DNA from: an uncultured Altererythrobacter sp. | GTDB taxonomy: Bacteria > Pseudomonadota > Alphaproteobacteria > Sphingomonadales > Sphingomonadaceae | Direction of reading: 5' to 3' | Assembly (NCBI GenBank): GCA_946886175.1 | Contig: CAMPIA010000003.1 | Span: forward strand, 1 to 26,193 | DNA length: 26,193 bases | Shown here: positions 7,797 to 15,736 of the stretch, piece after piece | How the letters are laid out: every line of letters starts with the position of its first letter | Numbering within the stretch: the stretch's first letter is position 1 | Notes under the pieces: generated by a model | Databases searched by the model: none | Seen by the model: the letters and a program-made list of their open reading frames with translations, nothing else | What the model was told of the DNA's origin: nothing | Made by a program: the position numbers and the translations under genes

Positions 7797-8059
7797 GGCG
7801 CAGAGCATAGTCCCGACCGGCCGTTTGGCCAATGCAACATGCGCCTGGCGACAGACCGGGCATCTGAAGCCGATGCGGATCGTGTCGCCTGACCAGGTGC
7901 CATGAGCCCATGCCGCTATCAGCACTGGGAGCAGTCGTTCTGCAGCTCGGCGATCGGCGCGCTGCCCTGTGCTCGCATGGGCGGGACGCCGACGCTGTCC
8001 GAAGAATGTGGCAGGATCTCGGACAGCTTGAGGTGGAAACATCCGACTAGGCTGATAGG

Positions 8060-8217
8060 GGAAGGGGAAAGCCTTCCACTGAGCCGGAGCCGCGTTGCCG
8101 TCTCCGGCTATCCCTTCTGCGGGGATAGCCCGCAACGCCGCGGGGAAATGGAGCGGATCTGATGACGCGCTCTGTCTCGCGCATCTGTCGATGCGCTCAT
8201 GAGGGCGCGGCATTTTT
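8060..8217 (+). ncRNA. Candidate structured RNA with pseudoknot and terminator
   Basis: Within the gene-free 7797-8514 stretch, three consecutive perfect hairpins occur: 8060-8065 with 8072-8077 (6 bp, loop GGAAAG), 8083-8089 with 8102-8108 (7 bp, 12-base loop), and 8108-8114 with 8122-8128 (7 bp, loop TTCTGCG). The 12-base loop of the second contains GCGTTGC (8092-8098), fully complementary to GCAACGC at 8132-8138 just after the third hairpin, which would make a 7-bp pseudoknot. A stem followed by five T (8213-8217) fits a plus-strand 3' end. Because perfect stems are symmetric, a minus-strand leader of the CDF gene cannot be excluded; the T-tract favours plus. It matches no riboswitch class I know. 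Confidence 0.35.
8193..8217 (+). terminator. Intrinsic terminator candidate with overlapping alternative stem
   Basis: GCGCTC (8193-8198), loop ATGA, GGGCGC (8203-8208), then GGCA and TTTTT (8213-8217). An upstream stem GCGCAT/ATGCGC (8179-8184 with 8191-8196) uses the same bases, so the two are mutually exclusive. Confidence 0.4.
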
Positions 8218-8514
8218 GTTCTGGGCCCCGCGCGCACACTGAATCAGCGTTCATGGCAGCAGGGCAGACGCCCACCAGACAGCACCCGGTCGCGCGTCTG
8301 TCCGGTCACAGCGGCGATGACCGCTTCCTTTCAGGGTGCGATCCCTTGTCTTTCCGATCTCGCTGGTCGCTCGGGCGGGTGGACGGAAGTTGCTAGCCCA
8401 CCCATGCTCGCGGGATCTGCCAATCGAGCGATCACGATGTTGGCGCATGACAAGATGCGATCGGGGCGGGGAGGTTTGGCGACTCATTAGCTCAACTCAC
8501 GAAATGCTTCCCTT

Positions 8515-8530
8515 TGTGATCTCAATCACA
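8515..8530. promoter_or_regulatory. CRP/FNR-family-like palindrome before the sigma factor gene
   Basis: TGTGATCTCAATCACA is an exact TGTGA-N6-TCACA, the E. coli CRP consensus. It ends 15 bases before the GGGAGG ribosome binding site of the sigma factor gene, so it would overlap the core promoter and could act as a repressor site. A CRP-like regulator is not encoded in the window. Confidence 0.5.
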
Positions 8531-8556
8531 TAGCTTGATGGAAACGGGAGGGATTC

Positions 8557-9114
8557 ATCGCGCCCAATGCTCTTCGCGCGGAACTGGCCGCGGCTGTCTC
8601 CCGTGTGGCGGATGGTGATCGGGCGGCATTGTCGCGGATATACGATCTCGCCGCGCCCAAGCTGTTCAGCGTCATCCTGCCGATTGTACGCGACCGCGAA
8701 CATGCCGAGGACGTGCTGCACGATGTTTTCTTGAAGGTCTGGCATCGGGCGGGCCGCTACACGGCGGACCGCGCGAGCCCGATCACCTGGCTCTGCGCGG
8801 TTGCGCGCAATTCCGCCATCGACTGGGTGCGCAAGCATGGACGCGGCCAGGAAGTCGGGGTCGACATTTTGCCCGAGATCGAGGACGGGGCTCCCGATGC
8901 CGAGGAAATCCTCTGCAGCGAGGAAGACCGCGACCGCCTCCGCCGCTGTCTGGACGCGCTGCAGGACGACCATCGGCGCTCCATCCGCCTCGCCTTTTTT
9001 CGCGGCTTGACCTACTCCGAACTGGCGCGGCAGGTGGGCGTGCCGCTGGGAACGATGAAGAGCTGGATTCGGCGGGGGCTAGCGAGCTTGAAGGGATGCC
9101 TGACCGGTGCCTGA
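8557..9114 (+). CDS. ECF RNA polymerase sigma factor, SigK-like
   Basis: Alternative sigma factor directing RNA polymerase to a small regulon when released from its anti-sigma partner. Region sigma-2 includes REHAEDVLHDVFLKVW and ITWLCAVARNSAIDWVR. Region sigma-4 is a C-terminal HTH with LTYSELARQVGVPLGTMKSWIRRG. The first canonical start in frame is GTG 8605 (169 aa), but it has no ribosome binding site and cuts off family-like residues (AELAAAVSRVADGD). The frame is open to 8539, and GGGAGGG at 8546-8552 lies 4 bases before an ATC at 8557 in frame. I therefore propose a rare ATC start giving 185 residues; GTG 8605 is the conservative alternative. The stop overlaps the anti-sigma gene by 8 bases, indicating translational coupling. 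Confidence 0.85.
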   Translation: MAPNALRAELAAAVSRVADGDRAALSRIYDLAAPKLFSVILPIVRDREHAEDVLHDVFLKVWHRAGRYTADRASPITWLCAVARNSAIDWVRKHGRGQEVGVDILPEIEDGAPDAEEILCSEEDRDRLRRCLDALQDDHRRSIRLAFFRGLTYSELARQVGVPLGTMKSWIRRGLASLKGCLTGA

Positions 9115-9859
9115 CGCTGATGAGGAACGCGATGTCCTGGCCGGCGAATATGCGCTGGGCGTGCTGGAAGGCGAGGAGCGCTCGGTCGCGCAACGCCTGA
9201 TGCTCACCAGTCACGACTTCGCCGACGAGGTGGAGTGGTGGCACCTGAGACTTGGCTCCATGGCCGAGGAGGCGAGGCTACTCGTTCCGCGCGACGGCTT
9301 GTGGCCGGCGATCGAGCGGCGCCTTGCCACAGCGAGCGCCGCGACCGATCGGCAGGCCGCGCCCGCCGAATCGCCTGCATCGGGCTATTCTGGCTGGAAC
9401 CTTGGCGCCGCGATGGCCGGTGCGGCAGCCATTGCCGCGAGCGTCACGCTCTTGCTGATCGAGCCCGCTCCATCGCCCGATCCGATCTCGCCGCCTCCAT
9501 CCGTCGCCGGAGCAGGACCGGGAGAACGCCTGGTTGCGCAGACGCAGAGCGAGGAAGGCGCCATCAGGCTCGCCAGCATTGTCGACCACGACGCAGGCAG
9601 CCTGACGCTCAACGTCTCGGGCCTGCAACCGGGCGAAGGCGAGATTTCCGAGCTGTGGGTTGTGCCCGAAGGAGGCGTGCCGAGATCCCTGGGTCCGATT
9701 CCGCAGGATGGTGAGTTCGTCCGCGAATTCGATGCCGAGGAACGAACGCTGCTGCGCGAGGGATCGGCGCTCGCTATTACCTACGAGCAGGCCGTCGGAG
9801 CGCCTCATGCCGCGCCGACCAGCGACATCCTGATAGTGGCCCCGCTCGGCCGGGTTTGA
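9107..9859 (+). CDS. Membrane anti-sigma factor, RskA-like
   Basis: Single-pass inner-membrane regulator that holds the preceding sigma factor inactive. It starts with GTG at 9107, inside the end of the sigma gene. The cytosolic N-terminal part (1-96) has the anti-sigma pattern ERDVLAGEYALGVLEGEE and WWHLRLGSMAEE with WPAIERRL. A transmembrane helix lies at about 97-118 (LGAAMAGAAAIAASVTLLLI). The periplasmic part (120-250) matches the RskA C-terminal domain, including SELWVVPEGGVPRSLGPIP. No CxxC/HxxxC zinc motif is visible, so it is not a ZAS-type redox sensor. In this family, release is by regulated proteolysis of the periplasmic and membrane parts. The signal is unknown. Confidence 0.88.
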   Translation: MPDADEERDVLAGEYALGVLEGEERSVAQRLMLTSHDFADEVEWWHLRLGSMAEEARLLVPRDGLWPAIERRLATASAATDRQAAPAESPASGYSGWNLGAAMAGAAAIAASVTLLLIEPAPSPDPISPPPSVAGAGPGERLVAQTQSEEGAIRLASIVDHDAGSLTLNVSGLQPGEGEISELWVVPEGGVPRSLGPIPQDGEFVREFDAEERTLLREGSALAITYEQAVGAPHAAPTSDILIVAPLGRV

Positions 9860-9933
9860 ACCCGCCCATCCGCGGTGCCGGTATTTTTTCTTGCCAGTGC
9901 ATCCGCCGCACGCGCGGCGCCGTAGCTTACCTG

Positions 9934-9950
9934 CCGGCCCGACGGGCCGG
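9934..9950 (+). terminator. GC hairpin between the anti-sigma and adhesin genes
   Basis: CCGGCCC / GGGCCGG, a perfect 7-bp stem with 3-base loop and no T-tract. It may weaken read-through from the sigma/anti-sigma operon into the adhesin gene 96 bases on. Confidence 0.35.
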
Positions 9951-10045
9951 TGCCGTGAACGCGCGGGCTCAGCGGGCAGGCACCACGTTACCGCTTCTCC
10001 TGTTCCTTCGCCTCATGGCGTCCTGGTCCGGAAGAGGTATGTCCA

Positions 10046-12715
10046 ATGTCCACTCTCTACACCAAGCACTTCGCCGCAATCCTGCTGGCGGGCACCGCAA
10101 CGCTCGGGCTTGCAAGCCCCGCGCTCGCCGACGGCACTGCGCCGTGCAATGACGGTGCAGGCACCAACACCACCGAATGCGGGACCGACTCGGAAGCCGG
10201 AGCGGATGGCGCGACTGCGGTAGGCGCGGGCGCCAGCGCGACTGGCACGGATGCCGTCGCGATCGGCGGCGACGACGCCGGTGCCGAGCCGGCCACCGCG
10301 AGCGCAGCCTCCACTGTCGCCGTAGGCGGCGAGAGCGATGCGACGACACCCGGTGCAACCGCGGTCGGCTGGCAGGCACAGGCCACCGGCGCGATGGGTA
10401 CGGCGCTGGGCCATCAAACGACCGCCTCGGGCGACCAAAGCGTTGCAGTGGGTGAAGACGCGGTGGCTTCCGATAGCAATGCGATCGCCATCGGCAACAC
10501 CGCACAGGCCGCGGGGGGCGACGCGATCGCCATCGGCGGCAACCGCGATGGCGCGGAAGGCGCACCGACGATCGCCAGCGGCGCATCCACCACAGTGGTC
10601 GGCGGACAGGCGACGGCAGTGGGCGCGGGCGCAACCGCCTACGGCTGGCGCTCCGGAGCGACCGCAGAACGCGCAACGGCCATCGGGCACCTCGCCCAGG
10701 CGAGCGGCGAGCGTTCGGTTTCCCTTGGCGAAGCGGCCAATGCGCAAAGCTCCGGATCGGTGGTGATCGGCAACGAGGCCGACGGCGGGTTCTTTGCGGG
10801 GAACAGTGTCGCAGTCGGCAATGGTGCCAGTGTCGGATTTGGAGGAAGCGGCAGCATCGCGGTCGGCAACAATTCGAGCGCAGAGGGTCAGAAATCTACC
10901 GCCATCGGCGAGAACGCCAGTGTCACGGCCGGAAGCTCGGTCGCCATCGGCGCCGATTCGAGCGCGACCAACATCTTCTCGATCGCTGCGGGCGTGAACT
11001 CGCAGGCGACCCAGGCCTTCGCTGCGGCCTACGGTGCGCGATCCGAGGCTTCGGGGCTGGGCTCCGCGGCATTCGGCGATTCGGCGGCTGCGCAAGGCGA
11101 CAGTTCGACCGCTGTGGGCAGCGCTGCGGTCGCGAGCGGGGACAATTCTTCCGCAGTGGGTTCGCGTGCGAATGCGACAGGGGATTCGTCATTGGCAGTG
11201 GGCGGCAACGCCACCGCCGCCAGCGATAACTCGACTGCAATCGGCAACTTCGCCTCGGCGGACGGAATCGACGCATTGGCAGTGGGCGACAGTGCCACAG
11301 CCACCGGCAATTCGACCACCGCCGTGGGCGGCGAGAGCATCGCCATGAACCCCGGTTCGAGCGCCTTCGGCTGGCAGTCTTCCGCCACTGGAGAGCGGTC
11401 GACCGCGATCGGTCATCTTGCCACTGCGGACGGCTTTGCCAGCACCTCGATGGGTGAGGCTGCAGCGGCGCAGGGCCGCGGCGGGATCGCGATCGGCGGC
11501 AACGTCGACGGTGGCGCGTTCGGTGCGCTGGCGACCGACGATGCCGGGATCGCGATCGGCGCGGATGCCGAAGCGCGGCAAGCCGGCGCGATCGCCCTAG
11601 GCAGCGATGCCGACGGTGATGGCGACGGCGCGGTAGCCGACGGCGTCGATGCGCTGGCAATGGGCGCCGATGCGATCGCGACGGGCAATTCCACCGTTGC
11701 GGTGGGCGGCGAGAGCGTGGCGACCACGCCCGGCGCCACCGCGCTTGGCTGGCAGGCGCAAGCGACCGGCGCGATGGGCACGGCAGTCGGCCACCAGACG
11801 ACGGCTTCGGGCGACCAGAGCTTCGCTGGCGGCGAAGATGCCGTGGCATCCGGTTCCAACTCGGTGGCGATCGGCAACACCGCGACGGCCAGCGGGGGCG
11901 ATTCGATCGCCATCGGCGGCAATCGCGACGGGGCGGCCGGCTTCTCGACGATCGCGGACGGGGCTTCGACCACCGTGGTCGGCGGCCAGTCCAGCGCGAT
12001 CGGGGCCGGGGCGACAGCTTACGGCTGGCGCGCCAACGCCACCGCCGAACGGGCGACCGCGCTTGGTCACCTGTCGACCGCCAGCGGGGTTCGCTCGGTC
12101 GCCGTGGGTGAAGCGGCCAGCGCGACCGGCGACGGCGCGGTGGCCATGGGCAACGAAGCGGTCGCTTCGGGGGCCAACTCAGTCGCTATCGGCAATGGTG
12201 CGCAAGCTACCAACGACGGCCAGGTGGTGGTCGCTTCGCTCGATCAGAGCACGGCCTCACAGACGGGCCCGATCGCGATCGTGACCGCGGACGGGAACGG
12301 AACACTGGGCGTCAGCAGCTCGCCGGGGCTTAGCAACCTTGCCAGCTTCGACGACGTACAGGCCAACACCGCCGCCATAATGAACAGCAGAATGGCCATC
12401 GCGGCTAACGGCGCGAATATCACCGCGTTGCAGGGGCAGACCTCGCTGCTGTTCGACCTCGCCGAGGTCAACCGCGAGCAAATCCGTCGTGCGAACGAAG
12501 GCGTCGCCATGGCGCTCTCGATGGATGCGCCGGTCATCATGCCGGGCGACAGCTATGGCATGTCGGGCGGCTTCGGGTACTTCAACAACCGCGTCGCGGG
12601 CTCCGCCTCGTTCGCCGCGCGGGTGAGCGAGAGCACCTCGGTGAGCGCCGGCGTGGGCGTCGGCTTCGAGACCGGCGAAGTGGGTGCTCGGGCCGGCTTC
12701 AACGCAAGCTGGTAA
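10046..12715 (+). CDS. YadA-like trimeric autotransporter adhesin
   Basis: A surface adhesin of type Vc secretion, 889 residues. Residues 1-28 are a Sec signal peptide cut after SPALA. From about 45 to 740 the protein consists almost wholly of YadA head repeats of about 14 residues (patterns AxAVGxxAxATG and SxAIGxxAxA), which build a left-handed trimeric beta-roll. Isolated inserts such as GGNRDGA and GWQAQATG recur at regular positions. A short coiled-coil stretch (about 770-815, ANTAAIMNSRMAIAANGANI) leads to the C-terminal four-strand membrane anchor (about 815-889), ending GARAGFNASW. The stalk is very short for such a long head. AGAGG at 10033-10037 precedes the ATG at 10046. Its position after the sigma/anti-sigma pair suggests, but does not prove, shared control. 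A strong terminator follows. Confidence 0.9.
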   Translation: MSTLYTKHFAAILLAGTATLGLASPALADGTAPCNDGAGTNTTECGTDSEAGADGATAVGAGASATGTDAVAIGGDDAGAEPATASAASTVAVGGESDATTPGATAVGWQAQATGAMGTALGHQTTASGDQSVAVGEDAVASDSNAIAIGNTAQAAGGDAIAIGGNRDGAEGAPTIASGASTTVVGGQATAVGAGATAYGWRSGATAERATAIGHLAQASGERSVSLGEAANAQSSGSVVIGNEADGGFFAGNSVAVGNGASVGFGGSGSIAVGNNSSAEGQKSTAIGENASVTAGSSVAIGADSSATNIFSIAAGVNSQATQAFAAAYGARSEASGLGSAAFGDSAAAQGDSSTAVGSAAVASGDNSSAVGSRANATGDSSLAVGGNATAASDNSTAIGNFASADGIDALAVGDSATATGNSTTAVGGESIAMNPGSSAFGWQSSATGERSTAIGHLATADGFASTSMGEAAAAQGRGGIAIGGNVDGGAFGALATDDAGIAIGADAEARQAGAIALGSDADGDGDGAVADGVDALAMGADAIATGNSTVAVGGESVATTPGATALGWQAQATGAMGTAVGHQTTASGDQSFAGGEDAVASGSNSVAIGNTATASGGDSIAIGGNRDGAAGFSTIADGASTTVVGGQSSAIGAGATAYGWRANATAERATALGHLSTASGVRSVAVGEAASATGDGAVAMGNEAVASGANSVAIGNGAQATNDGQVVVASLDQSTASQTGPIAIVTADGNGTLGVSSSPGLSNLASFDDVQANTAAIMNSRMAIAANGANITALQGQTSLLFDLAEVNREQIRRANEGVAMALSMDAPVIMPGDSYGMSGGFGYFNNRVAGSASFAARVSESTSVSAGVGVGFETGEVGARAGFNASW
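10312..10779 (+). repeat. Long tandem-type repeat in adhesin gene, copy 1
   Basis: Encodes a module running from VAVGGESDATTPGATAVGW to the segment VIGNEADGG. It matches copy 2 at 11692-12159 in phase, with a constant offset of 1380 bases (460 codons) and no indel that I can see along about 470 bases. Confidence 0.75.
11692..12159 (+). repeat. Long tandem-type repeat in adhesin gene, copy 2
   Basis: Second copy of the 156-residue module; differences from copy 1 are mostly at third codon positions. A shorter, more diverged third version lies around 11320-11520 (SSAFGWQSSATGERSTAIGH). Confidence 0.75.
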
Positions 12716-12756
12716 GTCGCTCGCGACGGGTTCGCGATCTCCTGCGGACCGGGAGA

Positions 12757-12792
12757 GGGGTCGGCGCTCGCACGAGCGTCGGCCCCGTTTTC
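12757..12792 (+). terminator. Strong intrinsic terminator, probably bidirectional
   Basis: A 13-bp stem with two G-T wobbles (GGGGTCGGCGCTC / GAGCGTCGGCCCC), loop GCAC, then GTTTTC. It lies 42 bases after the adhesin stop and between two convergent genes, so it can also stop the opposite transcript. Confidence 0.8.
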
Positions 12793-12812
12793 TATCCGGC
12801 TGCCACCGGTAG

Positions 12813-15122
12813 TTAGGCCGCGAAACGGGCTTTCAGACTGTGCCGATCTTCGAGCAGGGCCGCCACCTCTCCCGCCGGAACCGGGCGGCTGAACAGGAAG
12901 CCCTGGATGAACCGGCATCCTTCCTGCCGCAGCACGTCGAGCTGGTCCTGTTCCTCGACCCCTTCCGCCAGCGTATCCATGCCCAGCGCATCGGCCAGCG
13001 TGGTGATCGCCCGGATCACCGCGTGGGCGTTGCCGCCCTTGGACAGGTCCTCGACGAAGCTGCGGTCGATCTTGACCTTGTCGAACGGGAACGAGCGCAA
13101 GTAGCTGAGCGAGGAATAACCGGTCCCGAAATCATCGAGCGCAATGCGCACGCCCAAGTTGCGCAGACCGTGGAGCGCCGACAGCGTCTTCTCGACGTTG
13201 GCGATGAAGATGCTCTCCGTAATCTCCAGTTCCAGACGCTGCGGCGGAAGGCCGCTGGCGGCGAGCGCCTGGAGGATGGTCTGCGACAGGCCCGGCGTGG
13301 CGAACTGCTTGGGCGAGACGTTGACCGCGACCGAGAGTTCGTCGGGCCATTGCGCCGCCTGATGGCAGGCCTCGCGGATCACCCAGTCGCCGATCGGCAT
13401 TATCAGCCCGGTTTCCTCGGCCAGCGGGATGAAGTCGAGCGGGCTGATCATGCCCAGTTCGGGATGCGGCCAGCGGATCAGCGCCTCGAAGCCCTGGAGC
13501 CGTTCTTCGGTGAGGCTGTAGAGCGGCTGAAAGTAGAGCTCGAAGCCGCCCTCGCGCAGGGCGAGACGCAGATCGAGCTCCATCTGTCGCCGCCGCCGCG
13601 CCTGTTCGTCGAGCGCGGGTTCGAAGAAGTGATAGGTCGACTTGCCTTCGCCCTTCGCGCGGTAGAGCGCCAGGTCGGCGTTCTTCATCAGGCTGATGCC
13701 ATCGGCCCCGTCTCCGGGCGCCACGGCGATGCCCAGGCTGGCCGAGCAGTCGGCCTGCTGGCCATCGAGTGTGACCGTGCGCTGAAAGCAGGCCTGGACG
13801 CGGTCTGCCAGCGCGGCGAGGTTCTCGCCCTTGTCGATGTCATGAATCAGGATCGCGAATTCGTCGCCGCCCAGGCGGGCGATCGTCGCCTCGGGCAGGG
13901 CCGCGCGCAGATATCCGGCGACGTCGCGCAACAGGTCGTCGCCGGCCGGATGGCCGAGTGTGTCGTTGACGACCTTGAAATCGTCGAGGTCGACGTAGAC
14001 GACCATGAGCCGCTCGTCGCCGGGCAAGCGCGCGAGCGCCTGCTCGAGCTGTTCAACGAACAGCTTGCGGTTGGGCAGGTTGGTCAGTCCGTCATGCAGG
14101 CCGACATGGATGATGCGCCGTTCGCGCTCCTCGATCGCGGCGACCATCGAATTGAAGCTGGTGGCGAGGCGGCCGATCTCGTCGTCGGTGTCGGCGGACA
14201 GCGCGACTTCGCGCCCCTCTCCGATCATCCGCGTGGCCTCGTCCAGTTTCTGCAGCGGGCGCGTGACGGTGCGCGCGACGCGCCAGCTCAGCACCACGAC
14301 CAATGCGATCGCCCCCAGCGCGAGCGCGGCGAGCAGGTACTGCAGCCCGGCATATTCCGCCAGCGATGCGCTGAGCGAGTGACGCAGGATCAGCCGCGGC
14401 TCGAGACCGTCCTCGAGCGCGGGGATCGCGGTCAGCTGGTAGAGAAAACGTTCGTCCGATTCCCGTTCGAACACCTCGCCCTGGCGCGCTTGCTTCATCC
14501 AGATGGGCAGGCGATCGGCCGATGCGACCTTGGCCTGCACGTCGATGGCGGCGAGCTGCGCCAGCCGCTCGAGCTCGGCCCGGTCGAGCGGCTGCGCGAG
14601 CATCAGCCAGCCGATCAGGTCGGGCGCCTCGACCGGCGATGCGGCGGCAAGCGCCAGCCGGTCGCCGACGCGGATGATCCCCTTCTCGCGCCCTTCGTCG
14701 AGCGGATACCATAGCGCCTCGGCCGAAGGGATGCGTGCGTCGCCGGAGGCAAGCAGCGTTCCGTCCAAACCCACGACGAAGGCCGCATCGGTCTTGGATC
14801 GGGACTTGAGACTGGCGAGCGCGCTGTCGATTGTGGCCCCGTCTTGGGTGGCGACCGCTTCGCGAAATCCGAAATCGCGAGCGAGGACATCAGCCGAACC
14901 GCGCATCTGCCGCGCGCGCAAGTCGAGCAATTCGTCGAATACCCGCGCATTGGCCTGGAGGTCGCGTGTGGCGTTCGCTTCTGCGAACCGGTCGAGTTCG
15001 TTGCCCGCAATCACCACGATGACGGCAAGGACTGCCGCGAACAGGCCCGCATAGAGCACGGTGATCCGCACCTTTAACGAACCGAAGCGCAGCTTGTCCA
15101 TGTTCGCGAGCGTGCCGGTCAT
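12813..15122 (-). CDS. Membrane GGDEF-EAL c-di-GMP enzyme with periplasmic sensor and HAMP
   Basis: Bifunctional cyclic-di-GMP protein, 769 residues. TM1 lies at about 20-40, a periplasmic sensor region at 41-258 (double-Cache-like, uncertain), TM2 at 260-280 and HAMP at about 281-335. The diguanylate cyclase domain (about 338-500) has an intact RLGGDEF at 416-422, but the RxxD inhibitory site upstream is absent (LPEA in its place). The phosphodiesterase domain (about 515-765) has FEALIRW (EAL 546-548), NVSPKQF, EITES, DDFGTGYSS (663-671) and LAEGVEE, so hydrolysis should also work. Its ATG overlaps the stop of the upstream cupredoxin gene (ATGA), so the two are translationally coupled; the sensor may read the periplasmic state linked to that protein. 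Which activity dominates cannot be told. Confidence 0.92.
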   Translation of the reverse strand: MTGTLANMDKLRFGSLKVRITVLYAGLFAAVLAVIVVIAGNELDRFAEANATRDLQANARVFDELLDLRARQMRGSADVLARDFGFREAVATQDGATIDSALASLKSRSKTDAAFVVGLDGTLLASGDARIPSAEALWYPLDEGREKGIIRVGDRLALAAASPVEAPDLIGWLMLAQPLDRAELERLAQLAAIDVQAKVASADRLPIWMKQARQGEVFERESDERFLYQLTAIPALEDGLEPRLILRHSLSASLAEYAGLQYLLAALALGAIALVVVLSWRVARTVTRPLQKLDEATRMIGEGREVALSADTDDEIGRLATSFNSMVAAIEERERRIIHVGLHDGLTNLPNRKLFVEQLEQALARLPGDERLMVVYVDLDDFKVVNDTLGHPAGDDLLRDVAGYLRAALPEATIARLGGDEFAILIHDIDKGENLAALADRVQACFQRTVTLDGQQADCSASLGIAVAPGDGADGISLMKNADLALYRAKGEGKSTYHFFEPALDEQARRRRQMELDLRLALREGGFELYFQPLYSLTEERLQGFEALIRWPHPELGMISPLDFIPLAEETGLIMPIGDWVIREACHQAAQWPDELSVAVNVSPKQFATPGLSQTILQALAASGLPPQRLELEITESIFIANVEKTLSALHGLRNLGVRIALDDFGTGYSSLSYLRSFPFDKVKIDRSFVEDLSKGGNAHAVIRAITTLADALGMDTLAEGVEEQDQLDVLRQEGCRFIQGFLFSRPVPAGEVAALLEDRHSLKARFAA

Positions 15123-15736
15123 CGCAACTGCACCGATAGCTTGCGCGACCTGTTGCCGCCGGCCACGGTCACGGCCTGCGTCGTCTCGTTCGCCGGCGCG
15201 CGCAGGCGCGGATGCCAGACGATGAGCTTCGCCGGGCCGGTGGGAAGCGAATTCAGCGTAACGTAACCGTTGTGATCGGTCTTGCCCGCAAACGGCGTCT
15301 CCACGATCCGGATATAGCCGCGCATGCCGTCATGGATATTGCAGCCCAGCGCCACCGTTCCGGCGATGGGAAAGCTCCGGGTGCGTGTCTGATCGCGTCC
15401 GTAGAGATCGATCGTGAAGCGCGCAGGCTTGGAAAAGCTGTAGATGGAATGCCGAATTCGGTCGAGATTGGGGAAGGCGACCGTGCTGCCCTTGGCCACG
15501 ACCAGTGTTCCAGGAACGAATTGCAGATCCTTTTGCGCCACCGCCATCCGCCACGGGAACCTGATGGCACCCGATCCGCCGCCGGCCGCATCAAGTTCGA
15601 CCACCGCATCGCGCACGGGCACTCCGCGCTGGTCGACCACTTGCACCCGCAGCGATGCGCCGGAAGCAGCGTGGACCGCGAAGCCGACGAAGCCCAGCAA
15701 CGCGGCCAGCGCGAAACAGGAATTACGCAAGTGCAT
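15119..15736 (-). CDS. Periplasmic cupredoxin-like protein (annotated in relatives as methylamine utilization protein)
   Basis: An exported 205-residue protein. Residues 1-27 form a Sec signal peptide (ends HAASGA). The domain at about 28-148 has a cupredoxin pattern with type 1 copper ligands in the right order: His96 (RIRHSIYSF), Cys132, His135 and Met138 (GCNIHDGMRGY). Residues 150-205 form an extra beta-rich tail (KTDHNGYVTLNSLPTGPAKL). Relatives are called methylamine utilization protein, but no methylamine dehydrogenase genes are here, so that name should not be taken as function; single-electron transfer or copper sensing is more likely. It is the first gene of a two-gene operon with the GGDEF-EAL protein and is divergent from the DUF3034/haemoglobin operon across an 85-base gap. 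Confidence 0.82.
   Translation of the reverse strand: MHLRNSCFALAALLGFVGFAVHAASGASLRVQVVDQRGVPVRDAVVELDAAGGGSGAIRFPWRMAVAQKDLQFVPGTLVVAKGSTVAFPNLDRIRHSIYSFSKPARFTIDLYGRDQTRTRSFPIAGTVALGCNIHDGMRGYIRIVETPFAGKTDHNGYVTLNSLPTGPAKLIVWHPRLRAPANETTQAVTVAGGNRSRKLSVQLR

Noticed and set aside
8043..8150. Cobalamin riboswitch
   Set aside because: CCCGCAACG and GGGGAA recall conserved boxes, but order and spacing are wrong and the B12 core is missing.
7797..8237. Upstream extension of the CDF frame by 147 codons
   Set aside because: No membrane segment or CDF similarity, and it crosses the candidate structured RNA. DmeF-type proteins begin with the His-rich MHHS-like segment.
9969..11849. Long minus-strand Arg/Pro-rich frames opposite the adhesin gene
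   Set aside because: Shadows of the repetitive head sequence; no start signals, implausible composition.
12840..14714. 624-codon plus-strand frame opposite the GGDEF-EAL gene
   Set aside because: Antisense shadow produced by GC-rich third positions; the minus-strand product has complete catalytic motifs.
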